Shown here: positions 9,434-18,302 of the stretch, piece after piece
Layout: every line of letters starts with the position of its first letter
Numbering within the stretch: the stretch's first letter is position 1
Assembly (NCBI RefSeq): GCF_004770045.1
Contig: NZ_RQFO01000011.1
Coordinates: 186,001 to 250,000, forward strand
Source: Leptospira montravelensis
GTDB lineage: Bacteria; Spirochaetota; Leptospiria; Leptospirales; Leptospiraceae
Length of the DNA: 64,000 nt
Direction: 5' to 3'
Translations under genes and position numbers: made by a program
Notes under the pieces: generated by a model
The model's input: only the letters and a program-made list of their open reading frames with translations
Told to the model about the DNA's origin: nothing
The model's database searches: none

Positions 9434-9434
9434 T

Positions 9435-10475
9435 CTACTTCCCAGAAATATTGAATACGTCTTTATTCGCTTCAATCCATTTGAGAAGTCTAGTGACTCC
9501 TTCTTTTGGAAGAATTTTAGGATTAAAGCCGAATTTTTTTGCTTCCGTGATGTCACAAATAAAATAACGCATGTCACCTGGTCTTTCTACTTCAAAAAGT
9601 ATCTCTTGTTTTTTTCCTAGTATTTCACCAATGAGACTTATACATTCCAAAAGTGAAATTTTATGAGGGCTTGCACCACCAATATTATAAACACCAGGGA
9701 TAGGATTTTTAAAAAAATCTAAATAAGATTTTGCGCCATCTTCGGCATGCAAAATATCGCGAGTTTGTTTTCCCGTTCCAAAAATACGGAGAGGCAAACC
9801 AAAAACTGAACGAATCGCAAAATTTGCAACCCAACCATGATCTTCGCCACCAAACTGACGTTCGCCGTAAATACCCGTAAAACGGAAACTAGCTGCCTTT
9901 ACACCATACATATCCGTGTAAGAACGGACATAGTGTTCAGCACTCATTTTCGAAGCATGAAGAGGAGAAATTTGACCCACCATTGTTGGTTGTGCAACGG
10001 AAATTTCCACTGGATTTCTTTCGTATGATGTTTTCCCTTCCGTTAAACTATCGTTAATTGAGTTCCCGTAAACGTGAATGGAGGAAGTATTTACAACCGG
10101 AATTTTATGTTTCCTTGCTGCTTCCATTACGTTAAAAGTACCAATCACGTTGGTTGAAAAATCAAGCTCCGGGTCTTCCCAAGAAATGGTCATCGCAGGT
10201 TGTGCCGCTGTGTGAATGATATAATCACAATCAACAGAACGATCCATCAAATGTTCTAGGTTTCGAATGTCACCTTTTACCATTGTGACACCAATTGATT
10301 TTAAATAATTCCAGTTATAATCCCGAGTGGCATCACTTCCATAACCTGTGCGTTTTAATTCATATTTTGTCATGTTGTCAAAACTAACAACATCCCAACC
10401 TTCTTTACGAAATAATTCACAAACATGGGATCCTAAAAATCCGCATCCGCCTGTTACCAATACTTTATTCGCCAT
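9435..10475 (-). CDS. NAD-dependent epimerase/dehydratase (extended SDR)
   Basis: This 346-residue protein acts on nucleotide sugars. The Rossmann motif TGGCGFLGSH is at about 8-17, and the NTSSIHVYG block carries the catalytic Ser/Thr region. It resembles CDP-paratose/tyvelose epimerases and UDP-sugar epimerases. The usual YxxxK reads LHASK, so the catalytic Tyr is replaced by Leu while Lys remains; the family partner SAEHYVRSY follows. Either another residue takes the role of Tyr or the enzyme has changed function. It overlaps the preceding gene by 11 bases. Confidence 0.85.
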   Translation of the reverse strand: MANKVLVTGGCGFLGSHVCELFRKEGWDVVSFDNMTKYELKRTGYGSDATRDYNWNYLKSIGVTMVKGDIRNLEHLMDRSVDCDYIIHTAAQPAMTISWEDPELDFSTNVIGTFNVMEAARKHKIPVVNTSSIHVYGNSINDSLTEGKTSYERNPVEISVAQPTMVGQISPLHASKMSAEHYVRSYTDMYGVKAASFRFTGIYGERQFGGEDHGWVANFAIRSVFGLPLRIFGTGKQTRDILHAEDGAKSYLDFFKNPIPGVYNIGGASPHKISLLECISLIGEILGKKQEILFEVERPGDMRYFICDITEAKKFGFNPKILPKEGVTRLLKWIEANKDVFNISGK

Positions 10476-12024
10476 CGCGATCTTCTCCTAGGTAAAACTT
10501 TTTAGATAATATTAATTTCATTATATGGATAGAATCAGTGATCATGTCACGTAACCGGTATTCCACCTGGCCCACTGGTTTGAAATAAGATACTGGGATT
10601 TCAATACAACGCATATGAGACCTTACGATATCAATCATAAGTTCAACAATAAACTTACGGTCTTCTACAACAAGTTGTGGTTTAACTCGTTCGTAAGACT
10701 CTCGCCAAACAGAAAAAAACTGACAGTCAACGTCGGTAAATCGTGGTTCTTGTCCCCACCAAAATACTTCTACCAACTTACCCATAAGCAGATTCACCAA
10801 ACGATACAAAGGTTTTAAATTAGAGCCTTGTTCGATCATCTGTCTTGTGGTGCGAGTCCCAATTACCATATCCGAGTCTTTCATGTATTCGAGTAATTTG
10901 GGAAAGTCTTTAGAGCGAAAAGAACCATCAGGAGATACTACTACGATGATATCACCTGTTGCATATTCTATCCCCCTTCTCACTTGTTCTCCGAGTCTCG
11001 TAGAATCACCATCACCAGGGAAGGTATAAGTTTTTACTTTTTCTTTTTTACTGAGAGTCAGAGTTTCGTCAGTAGATTCGTTATCGATAACAATGATTTC
11101 ATTAAATTTATCTTTGAAGTCAACAATCACATCTGTGATTGATCTTTCATTGTTATTTGTGGGGATTACCAAACTGGTTTTAAATTTATGAAACAAATCA
11201 TTTCTTACTTCATAAACAGCATGGTAATAATCCTGCATGGAGTTGATGTTGAAGTAATCGCAACTGAGCATGGTTGCATACACTCCCCCTTTGGACTCCT
11301 TTGCCATCTTATCGATAACATCCGTTATCTCTATCACACCTGATTTTGAAGAAACTGGCGTTTTTTTAAAAAACTCAAAATACTCGGGCGTAAAAAAATA
11401 ACTGCCCAATCCCAAAAGTTCGTTCGGTGGATTTTCTGGTTTTTCAACTAAATTTAGAATTTTCTCATTTTCTAATACAACTGAATAATTTTTACGAATT
11501 CTGGAAAGTAAGGATGTTTTCACAACCCCGATGGAGGCTGCCATTTGTGGGTGTTTTTTAAAAACTTTTAAAAAGATTTCATGATCGGTTCGGTAATAAA
11601 ATTCATCACCAAGAATTGTCAAAAAAGGTTCATGGATGGTTCTTTCGAGACTGGCCACATCAGATGCCAAACCCTTTTCTGTCCAATCCACAGGTTCAAT
11701 CACAACTTTGGGAAGTGCCAAACGAATATGATCGATCTCTGCAATGATTTGTTCTTTGAGATGTCCTACAAGAACATAGACTTTTTCAATCCCAAAGGTT
11801 TTGACCATTAGTTCCACATTGCGGTGGAGAATGGACTTACCTTCGATGACGAAGAGTGGTTTTGGAATGAAACTGGTTCGGGGATATGCTCGGGTTCCTT
11901 TTCCGGCAGCCGCAATGACCCCAATTCTGATCTTTTTCAATGTAAAAGGAAAGTCCCTGAAACGGACTAGAGGGTCAATTAGAAAAGGTTCGTTTCCAAC
12001 GGTAGAATTGTAAGCCCTCCCCAA
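10465..12024 (-). CDS. Nucleotidyltransferase-GT2 fusion protein
   Basis: Two enzymes are joined in 519 residues. The N-terminal half (about 33-280) is a sugar-phosphate nucleotidyltransferase with AAAGKGTRAYP...PKPL, the signature that binds NTP and sugar phosphate, and a typical LVEKPENPP. The C-terminal half (about 290-510) is a family 2 glycosyltransferase (VIPTNNNE, VIDNESTDET, VSPDGSF, VIGTRTT). It may activate a sugar and transfer it, or feed the SDR downstream. The start is TTG at 12024 with AAGGA eight bases upstream. A TTG at 11940 is an alternative that would give 491 residues and remove the overlap with the upstream gene. Confidence 0.85.
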   Translation of the reverse strand: MGRAYNSTVGNEPFLIDPLVRFRDFPFTLKKIRIGVIAAAGKGTRAYPRTSFIPKPLFVIEGKSILHRNVELMVKTFGIEKVYVLVGHLKEQIIAEIDHIRLALPKVVIEPVDWTEKGLASDVASLERTIHEPFLTILGDEFYYRTDHEIFLKVFKKHPQMAASIGVVKTSLLSRIRKNYSVVLENEKILNLVEKPENPPNELLGLGSYFFTPEYFEFFKKTPVSSKSGVIEITDVIDKMAKESKGGVYATMLSCDYFNINSMQDYYHAVYEVRNDLFHKFKTSLVIPTNNNERSITDVIVDFKDKFNEIIVIDNESTDETLTLSKKEKVKTYTFPGDGDSTRLGEQVRRGIEYATGDIIVVVSPDGSFRSKDFPKLLEYMKDSDMVIGTRTTRQMIEQGSNLKPLYRLVNLLMGKLVEVFWWGQEPRFTDVDCQFFSVWRESYERVKPQLVVEDRKFIVELMIDIVRSHMRCIEIPVSYFKPVGQVEYRLRDMITDSIHIMKLILSKKFYLGEDRDGE

Positions 12025-12622
12025 TTCGGTATCCTTGGAATGGTTCCCAGTGCCGCTTAGAAGGATTCCAGGTCCATCCTGGGTTCTTTCCTCCTAAGCC
12101 GTTCAAATGGAAGCCCCAAATGCCTTCTGTTGTCATCCCATTTGATTCAAACCGGACTGCCACTGGATTCCCTACGGAATGATCTAAAACATATGGCAAA
12201 ACCACTTCCTTTTTAGTACCGAGTAAGGATTCGGAGAGGACGAATTTTCCCGAAGGCAAAAGGTCTAATCGTATTTCTATATGGTCACAATCGAACCTAC
12301 GAAGAAGGGCCATTTTTTTACCCCAAGTCTCTGTGGCTCGGATTTGGCAGGCCTCGGGAACTAGTAAAAAATGATTCCCTAGATCAGTGATTTTTCCTAC
12401 AAATAAAACCTCTTCAAAACCACGGGAATTTTGGAAACGGAGTTCTTGGGCATTGTAAAAAGACTTTCCCTTTTCTGTAAAAATTTCTATCCCTAATAAT
12501 AGGTATCCATTCTCTGTTGGCAGTTGCTCGGAAAAATATAACCCATCCAACGACTTTGCTTGGTTTGGAATCGTCAAAAAGAATATCAGGATAAGAAAAC
12601 TCAATTTCAGAAATTTATGCAT
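11975..12622 (-). CDS. Exported protein of unknown function
   Basis: The 215-residue protein has a clear signal peptide (MHKFLK, hydrophobic 7-17, cleavage near 24). The mature part is beta-rich and has two Cys (CQIRATE, FDCDHIEI) that could form a disulfide. I do not recognise a family. It overlaps the start of the glycan operon and is probably its first gene. Its ATG overlaps the ATG of the divergent lipoprotein gene in the shared palindrome ATGCAT (12617-12622). Confidence 0.65.
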   Translation of the reverse strand: MHKFLKLSFLILIFFLTIPNQAKSLDGLYFSEQLPTENGYLLLGIEIFTEKGKSFYNAQELRFQNSRGFEEVLFVGKITDLGNHFLLVPEACQIRATETWGKKMALLRRFDCDHIEIRLDLLPSGKFVLSESLLGTKKEVVLPYVLDHSVGNPVAVRFESNGMTTEGIWGFHLNGLGGKNPGWTWNPSKRHWEPFQGYRIGEGLQFYRWKRTFSN

Positions 12623-14140
12623 TTAAAACAATTGGTCCTCTTCCCTCTGATTTTCATAACATCATTCACTTTTTATTGCAATCCGCTAAATCCCAAAAAA
12701 GAAAAAAATGACGATCTTGTACTTCTGCTTGGTTTGTATTCTCTACTAGGTGGAAGCTGTTTTACTGGTCCCGACCTTTGGGCCAGAGATTTAGTTTCAC
12801 AAAACAGTGTTTGTGTTCCTGTCGAATTGGTTGGCGAAGGAACTAATGTAGTAGTTTATAAAGAAAGGTCTTTATCCGTTAACTATGATTTAGCGAAGTT
12901 TGCAAAAGACTTTGATACAATCACTTTTCCTAAACTCATAGCAACATTTGGAACACCTAGTGATGTGGATGGGGATGGCAAAGTGAAAATTCTTGTTATG
13001 GATATAAAGGATGGAGCCACAGCAAACAGTGCTTATGTGGCAGGATACTACGATCCAGTAAATTTTTTCCCTGACAATTTTTTATCCTCCATTCGATCCA
13101 ATTATGCAGAAGTATTATATTTAGATGGGAAAGAACTGATTGCAGCACTTAGCCGGGATCCAAACGCTTTTGCTTCCACAGCTGCCCATGAATTTCAACA
13201 CCTACTAAGGTTTCCAAGAATGCGCGCTGCTAACCAAACAGATGAACTATGGATCAATGAAGGTACAAGTGAAGTGGCTAGTGACATCGCAGGTTATGGA
13301 CCACAAACCGGTCGTATGGATTGTTATTCAGGCGTAAATGACTCAAGGTGTAGTGACGGAATCAATGGAGTATCTCTAATAGATTGGGACAATAACAGTT
13401 CCAATGTCTTAAAACAATATTCTTTTGCGTATGTGTTTATGCGTTATTTATATGATAGTTCTGGAACCACTGAGGCTGAGAGACAAACCTTCTATCGGAA
13501 CACTGTGATTGGTTCGGGGGGGATTCGAGCGAATTCTACAGGAAGTTTAATGAGTTTATTTCGAACTTCCGCCAATTTTAATTCTACATTACTTGGATCT
13601 CAAAACTCAGAAGTCTTTTTTCGAATTTATGCCCTTCTTGTAACCCAGAGTTTTGGACTTACCAACAGTCTTTCTTCTGTGGAATATGTAAATGCCGATG
13701 GAGCCACAGCCACTACCGTAGACTTGTCATCGGCTTCTGGAAATTATCTTTTGGCAAATAGTACAACACTTACAAGAATCATCACAAATCCCGTGGCACC
13801 AACAGTCAATCGTTCCTCAATCAAACAAGGTGCTGCAAACTTTTATACGGCTACCTGGGGAACTCCTGCCATGCCAGGGAGTACTAGAAAAAACTATGGA
13901 AGAGTCACAGGCGCAGGAAACAAAGGTGTCTTTTTTTGGGCAGACTCCCCCTCTGGATTCAATGCGAGTACAAAATACCTTCCCACGAGTGAAGAAGGAA
14001 CAAATCTATCCTTACCAAAAAAACCTAGATCCCTAAAATCGGTAATTGAAGAGACACCAACTTCCGGACCAACTCCAATTTGTGGAATCGAGTTTATAAA
14101 CGATTCGGCTCGTACTTTCGAAAGTATTCCAATAAAATAG
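12617..14140 (+). CDS. Lipoprotein with M30 (hyicolysin)-like metallopeptidase domain
   Basis: From the ATG at 12617 it has 507 residues. It has a lipoprotein-type signal with Cys at about 21. After an acidic DVDGDGK segment (117-122) come AAHEFQHLL (zinc motif HEFQH, 191-195) and DELWINEGTSEVASD (Glu215), the pattern of M30 and related gluzincins. The C-terminal third has no motif I know. It is predicted to be a surface or periplasmic lipoprotein that cleaves proteins or peptides. A longer frame starts at 12560 but would lose the signal peptide. Its last 47 bases overlap the convergent DUF1574 gene. Confidence 0.8.
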   Translation: MHLKQLVLFPLIFITSFTFYCNPLNPKKEKNDDLVLLLGLYSLLGGSCFTGPDLWARDLVSQNSVCVPVELVGEGTNVVVYKERSLSVNYDLAKFAKDFDTITFPKLIATFGTPSDVDGDGKVKILVMDIKDGATANSAYVAGYYDPVNFFPDNFLSSIRSNYAEVLYLDGKELIAALSRDPNAFASTAAHEFQHLLRFPRMRAANQTDELWINEGTSEVASDIAGYGPQTGRMDCYSGVNDSRCSDGINGVSLIDWDNNSSNVLKQYSFAYVFMRYLYDSSGTTEAERQTFYRNTVIGSGGIRANSTGSLMSLFRTSANFNSTLLGSQNSEVFFRIYALLVTQSFGLTNSLSSVEYVNADGATATTVDLSSASGNYLLANSTTLTRIITNPVAPTVNRSSIKQGAANFYTATWGTPAMPGSTRKNYGRVTGAGNKGVFFWADSPSGFNASTKYLPTSEEGTNLSLPKKPRSLKSVIEETPTSGPTPICGIEFINDSARTFESIPIK

Positions 14141-15155
14141 ACCGCATCAAACTTCGGTAACAATCTTTTGCAACATGGCCTCCATCTGCGAACGCATTAC
14201 ACGTATAAGATGGATCATTCTTTAGTTTTAATAGAGGGAAATTGTAATTATTTGTAAGTTCATCAATTTCTTTTTCCCAAGTTTTCACTAACGCTTCTTT
14301 TTCCATTAGAGTTTCGAAATCTGGAGAAGAAAGAGGCCAGACAATAATAGTTTTAATTTTTTCAGACTGCAATCGATTTAGAATTTTTTCATAAAACCCA
14401 AACTGCATTGGGCTACGAACATAGGATGCAAATAACCAATCCAAAGTTCTATGGCTAGTCATCTGTAAGGAATTAGAGTCCTTTTCCATATAATTATCAA
14501 CGGGAGACAATCCATTTCCATTATGACTGAGGATATAATCATAAGTGTCTTTATGCATCACAAAGGCATTTTCTAAAAATGGATTTTTATAATTTCTCCA
14601 CATTTGATCTATATACGGCTTATAAGTTCCTACAGCAAAAAGTTTACGACCAAGATAAAAGGAAACATGATCTTTCCCAAACAAACTGATATTAGAAAGA
14701 ACGTATGGTAAGTCGAAACTATAAGTTAAATTAGAACTTTTGAATACAGAATTCTGATTAAACTGATTGGGATCCGTTTCCATAATGACTAAATCTGGTT
14801 TGATTCCTGCATCCAATACTTTTGTCAGTTGGAAATCGTAATAAGCGGGAGTTGTTACGGCAGAAGACAAATTATAAATTTCCCAATCTGGGTAAAAAGA
14901 TACAAGTTCGTCGTGATCAAAATAGAGAAGGCGAGAAGATCCCAAAATCAACATGATTTTTTTCGTTTTTGGCGAATGGACACCTGGTTTTTCAGTTACC
15001 AGTTTTTTCAAAAAATCTGATTTGGCTTTATAGTTAATGGCTGTTAAATCAATTTTGGTAATTGTCTGAATGTAGGGGATTCGAAATAAAGAATCTACCA
15101 AAAACAAAAATAATAAAAGGATAACCGGGTAAAAAAGAAACCGTGCCTTGAGCAT
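14094..15155 (-). CDS. DUF1574 family protein, SGNH-like
   Basis: The 353-residue protein has an N-terminal membrane anchor (about 5-22). Its sequence fits the Leptospira-specific DUF1574 family. It has ILGSSRLLYF near residue 70, which looks like SGNH block I, and ADGGHVAKDCY near the C-terminus, which looks like block V (Asp...His). It could be an envelope acyl-transfer or esterase protein, but no function is established for the family. The C-terminus runs 47 bases into the convergent lipoprotein gene. Confidence 0.75.
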   Translation of the reverse strand: MLKARFLFYPVILLLFLFLVDSLFRIPYIQTITKIDLTAINYKAKSDFLKKLVTEKPGVHSPKTKKIMLILGSSRLLYFDHDELVSFYPDWEIYNLSSAVTTPAYYDFQLTKVLDAGIKPDLVIMETDPNQFNQNSVFKSSNLTYSFDLPYVLSNISLFGKDHVSFYLGRKLFAVGTYKPYIDQMWRNYKNPFLENAFVMHKDTYDYILSHNGNGLSPVDNYMEKDSNSLQMTSHRTLDWLFASYVRSPMQFGFYEKILNRLQSEKIKTIIVWPLSSPDFETLMEKEALVKTWEKEIDELTNNYNFPLLKLKNDPSYTCNAFADGGHVAKDCYRSLMRSILLEYFRKYEPNRL

Positions 15156-15239
15156 ATCTGAAAGGAGAAAGGAAATGGATTTAATTGTAAAGCGAATTGA
15201 AGAGACTCCCCCGAGCTTTCGACCAAGGGAGTGGATCGT

Positions 15240-15602
15240 CTAAGCGACTTGTGTGCGAGCGAGTTTACGTTTCTTTTTGAGATTGGCAAACCAATCTTCC
15301 GAGTTACGGATATGGCTTACTAATTTTTTTACATACTCTCTGTTTTCAGGATTCAAAATTTCGCGTGCTTCTTGAATGATTTCTTCCACAGTCTTCACGT
15401 GGAAAGTAAAATAACTGGTAAAGAGTTCATAATACTCTCTGTCCGTATTTTCCCAATCCTTTGATTGAATGTCTGCGAAAAACTCAGATAACTGTGGTAT
15501 GTCGATCTCAGGTGTCGCATCAAAATGATTATTCATCATTGCGATACGGTCTGTTATATCAGTTAATTTCTGGAAATACGTTTCCAATTCGGGATATTCC
15601 AT
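15240..15602 (-). CDS. Conserved hypothetical protein, helical
   Basis: The 120-residue soluble protein is rich in Glu/Lys and predicted mostly helical, with no signal peptide and no Cys. A strong ribosome binding site AAGGAGG lies before the ATG at 15602, which supports a real gene. The basic C-terminus (KKKRKLARTQ) could touch nucleic acid, but this is a guess. I do not recognise the family. Confidence 0.65.
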   Translation of the reverse strand: MEYPELETYFQKLTDITDRIAMMNNHFDATPEIDIPQLSEFFADIQSKDWENTDREYYELFTSYFTFHVKTVEEIIQEAREILNPENREYVKKLVSHIRNSEDWFANLKKKRKLARTQVA

Positions 15603-15660
15603 CTTCCAACCCTCCTTAACAACCCTTACTTTTACCAGGATTTTAGAAAGGCCCTAGAGA

Positions 15661-16116
15661 TCAAGATTTTTTAAAAAATTTTGTAATGTCTGGATTCTCT
15701 TTTAAAAAGTCTTTTAACTGAACAGCTTGTCCATCCCAAGCTTCTTTGGCACCTTCGATCCAAACATCTGAACTTTCTCCACCAGGGAATCCTCCATTAA
15801 CAATTGTTAGTTTAGATTGATTAGGACCTAAAGATTCAAACAATAATTGTAAATAAATGGATCCTGTTGGATCAGCAGGATGATCTTTCCATTCCATCAC
15901 CAATTCTTTTAATGGTTCGATTTTTTTATAAATTCCATGAGTGGTAAAATCACCTTCGAGTCCCAATTTCCAAGTCCAAGAAAAATCACCGCCTACTTTT
16001 GGCCTTCCTCTTACCTCGTCTGCCAACCAATGGACTAACACTTCATAGACGGTAACACCCGACCATAATTTCTCAATTGGTTCATCAAAGGTGAATTCGG
16101 ATTTTGTTTCTCTCAT
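15661..16116 (-). CDS. SRPBCC/AHSA1-type protein
   Basis: The 151-residue protein has the START-like fold of the AHSA1 group: an N-terminal strand, the VGGDFSWTW region, LVMEWKD and a long C-terminal helix with WDGQAVQLKDFL. Such proteins bind small hydrophobic ligands or act as co-chaperones; the ligand is unknown. It is monocistronic, lying between two minus-strand units. Confidence 0.75.
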   Translation of the reverse strand: MRETKSEFTFDEPIEKLWSGVTVYEVLVHWLADEVRGRPKVGGDFSWTWKLGLEGDFTTHGIYKKIEPLKELVMEWKDHPADPTGSIYLQLLFESLGPNQSKLTIVNGGFPGGESSDVWIEGAKEAWDGQAVQLKDFLKENPDITKFFKKS

Positions 16117-16213
16117 AGACTGAGTAGTAAAGACTTAGGTATTCTTTGGCAAGATGTTTTTTTTAGAACAACTACCGACAACCTCCCTATCGGCAGTTTT
16201 GTTCTGTAATCAC

Positions 16214-17527
16214 TCAGAGGTTCAGGTTGTTTGGTCTTACGTAAACAGATTGAACAACACTAATATTTCTCATTTGAAATGCCGCTGCACAATATGCCAA
16301 ATAGTATCTCCATTTTCTAATAAAGGTTTCACTATAACCTTGGGTTCTTACCTCTGTCAAATTTTCTTCAAAGGCTTTGAGCCAAAGCCTAAGTGTCTTC
16401 GCATAACTTAATCCCATATCTTCCAAGTGGAATAAATACATATCCCCCGTACGATTGATCGCTTGGTTCATACGACCTATGGAAGGCAATAGAGAACCAG
16501 GGAAAATATGTTTCTGGATGAAATCGATTCCGTTTTTAAAAGAGGTAAATCTAGAATCGGGACAAGTGATTACTTGTAATGCCATAATCCCATCTCTTGT
16601 TAAAAGGTCCTGGCACTTTTGGAAAAATGTTTCGTAGTAGGCATCCCCTACTGCTTCCAACATTTCTACAGATACAATTTTAGTAAATTGTCCTTCAATC
16701 TTTCGGTAGTCTTGGATCCGAATTTCGATTTTGTCAGTAAGGCCTTCTTTCTCGATTCTTTCTTTGGCATAGGCATATTGTTCTTCTGAAAGTGTAACAG
16801 TTGTCACACGACAGCCGTAATTTTTTGCTGCATGAATCGATAAAAACCCCCAACCACTTCCAATCTCCAAAAGATGGTCCGCTGGGTTTAGTTTTAACTT
16901 TTGGCAAAGTTTATCCACTTTTTTAGTTTGGGCTTCTTCCAAACTATCTTCTAAGGATTCAAAATACGCAGAACTATAAGTCATTGTTGGATCTAAGAAC
17001 AATTTATAAAATTTGTTTCCTAAATCATAATGTTCTACTATATTTTTTTTACTTCCTGTTAAGGTGTTTTTTCTTAAAAAATGTAGGAATTTATTGCCTA
17101 AATTGAATAAATCCAAATGAAATAGTTTCTTTTTTGCACCAGAAAGACTTGGGCTATCATCCACATTCAATATAAACCAAGAAATTACATTTTCAATGGA
17201 ATCAGTTTCCCAATCTCCCGTTAAATAAGATTCAGAAAATCCAATATCACCATATATCACTGATTTCTTGAAGAAAGCAGGGTTTTTTACATGGATCAGT
17301 GCTGAATGAAATTTTGGATCAAAAGAAGAGTTTTGATTTCCAATAATCACTTGTTCTCCATTTGGTAGGATCATTCTAAGAGATCCACGTTTCATGGAAC
17401 TCATTGCTTTAAAAAAAAATTTTTTGTAAATAGGGAACTGATCTGCGATAGACTTGTTCTTTAATTCGGTAAAAAGTTCTGAATCAATCGTGTCTTCTAA
17501 GAGGGACTGGTTCTGTGATTTTTCCAA
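16214..17527 (-). CDS. cfa: Cyclopropane-fatty-acyl-phospholipid synthase family methyltransferase
   Basis: The 437-residue protein transfers a methyl or methylene unit from SAM to unsaturated acyl chains in membrane lipids. The N-terminal lipid-binding part is followed by VEHYDLGNKFYKLFLD, the SAM motif LEIGSGWGFLSIHAA, and the Cfa signature with SVEMLEAVGDAYYETFF. The 44-base overlap with the DUF1365 gene and the flavoprotein gene before it make a three-gene unit. Similar trios are seen in other bacteria with modified fatty acids, so the product may not be a plain cyclopropane. Confidence 0.9.
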   Translation of the reverse strand: MEKSQNQSLLEDTIDSELFTELKNKSIADQFPIYKKFFFKAMSSMKRGSLRMILPNGEQVIIGNQNSSFDPKFHSALIHVKNPAFFKKSVIYGDIGFSESYLTGDWETDSIENVISWFILNVDDSPSLSGAKKKLFHLDLFNLGNKFLHFLRKNTLTGSKKNIVEHYDLGNKFYKLFLDPTMTYSSAYFESLEDSLEEAQTKKVDKLCQKLKLNPADHLLEIGSGWGFLSIHAAKNYGCRVTTVTLSEEQYAYAKERIEKEGLTDKIEIRIQDYRKIEGQFTKIVSVEMLEAVGDAYYETFFQKCQDLLTRDGIMALQVITCPDSRFTSFKNGIDFIQKHIFPGSLLPSIGRMNQAINRTGDMYLFHLEDMGLSYAKTLRLWLKAFEENLTEVRTQGYSETFIRKWRYYLAYCAAAFQMRNISVVQSVYVRPNNLNL

Positions 17528-18302
17528 GGGGAACTCCTGTTTGTTTCTCTAAGTTTTGGTGTTTTTGAATGTACGGAATTTTTTTGATCCAAAGTTTGAA
17601 CGCTTGCCAATGAATCAATGTTATTACTTTGACGGTGATAAATGGAAATTCGATAAAAAGTTTTAACAAGTATTTTGAATGAAATGGAATTTTTTTTCCA
17701 AGAAAGGAAGTTGTTAAAATTCGTTTTCCATTTTCAAAAGAGTCGACACCAATCTGCAATTGATCCCCCGGTAGGTTCAATCGAAATTCAAATTCTGAAT
17801 CCAAACTGATAAACGGTGAGACATAAAAATTCTTTTGTTCGCGGATATAAACATCAGGATCCGCAATGGTACCCTTCGCTTTCTTAAAATAACCAACGTA
17901 AGGTTTGATTTCCCCAAAGGTATTCCCTACTTCTGCGATCGATACGAGTGGCCTGCCATCGGTATCATAACAGAAATAGAAACTTACGGGATTAAAAACA
18001 TATCCAAGTACTCGGAGGTTGGTAAGTAAATAAATCTTTCCAATGTTTCTGACTCCAGATGCTTCCAAAAAGGACTTAACATTTTCATATACTGTTCCTT
18101 TTTCAAATTGGATATGGTCTTTATCATAAAAAGAAAACAAATTCCAACGGTTCCTGGAAAACCAAAAACTTTCGTGGGACAACTGGTCTATTTCTGATAA
18201 GTCCAAATAAAAATTAAAGATTCGGTATTGGAATTGATTGGGTTTTGGAGCGGTACGTGTATGAAACACGTCCGCTCGATACATACAAGAACTTAAGTCC
18301 AC
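17484..18302 (-). CDS. DUF1365 family protein
   Basis: The 272-residue protein shows the family start (SSCMYRADVFHTRTAPKPNQFQY) and VFNPVSFYFCYD. DUF1365 proteins are nearly always beside an FAD-linked oxidase and a Cfa-like methyltransferase, as here. Their exact reaction is not known to me; lipid modification is implied by context. It overlaps the flavoprotein gene by 10 bases and cfa by 44, so translation is probably coupled. Confidence 0.85.
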   Translation of the reverse strand: MDLSSCMYRADVFHTRTAPKPNQFQYRIFNFYLDLSEIDQLSHESFWFSRNRWNLFSFYDKDHIQFEKGTVYENVKSFLEASGVRNIGKIYLLTNLRVLGYVFNPVSFYFCYDTDGRPLVSIAEVGNTFGEIKPYVGYFKKAKGTIADPDVYIREQKNFYVSPFISLDSEFEFRLNLPGDQLQIGVDSFENGKRILTTSFLGKKIPFHSKYLLKLFIEFPFITVKVITLIHWQAFKLWIKKIPYIQKHQNLEKQTGVPLGKITEPVPLRRHD

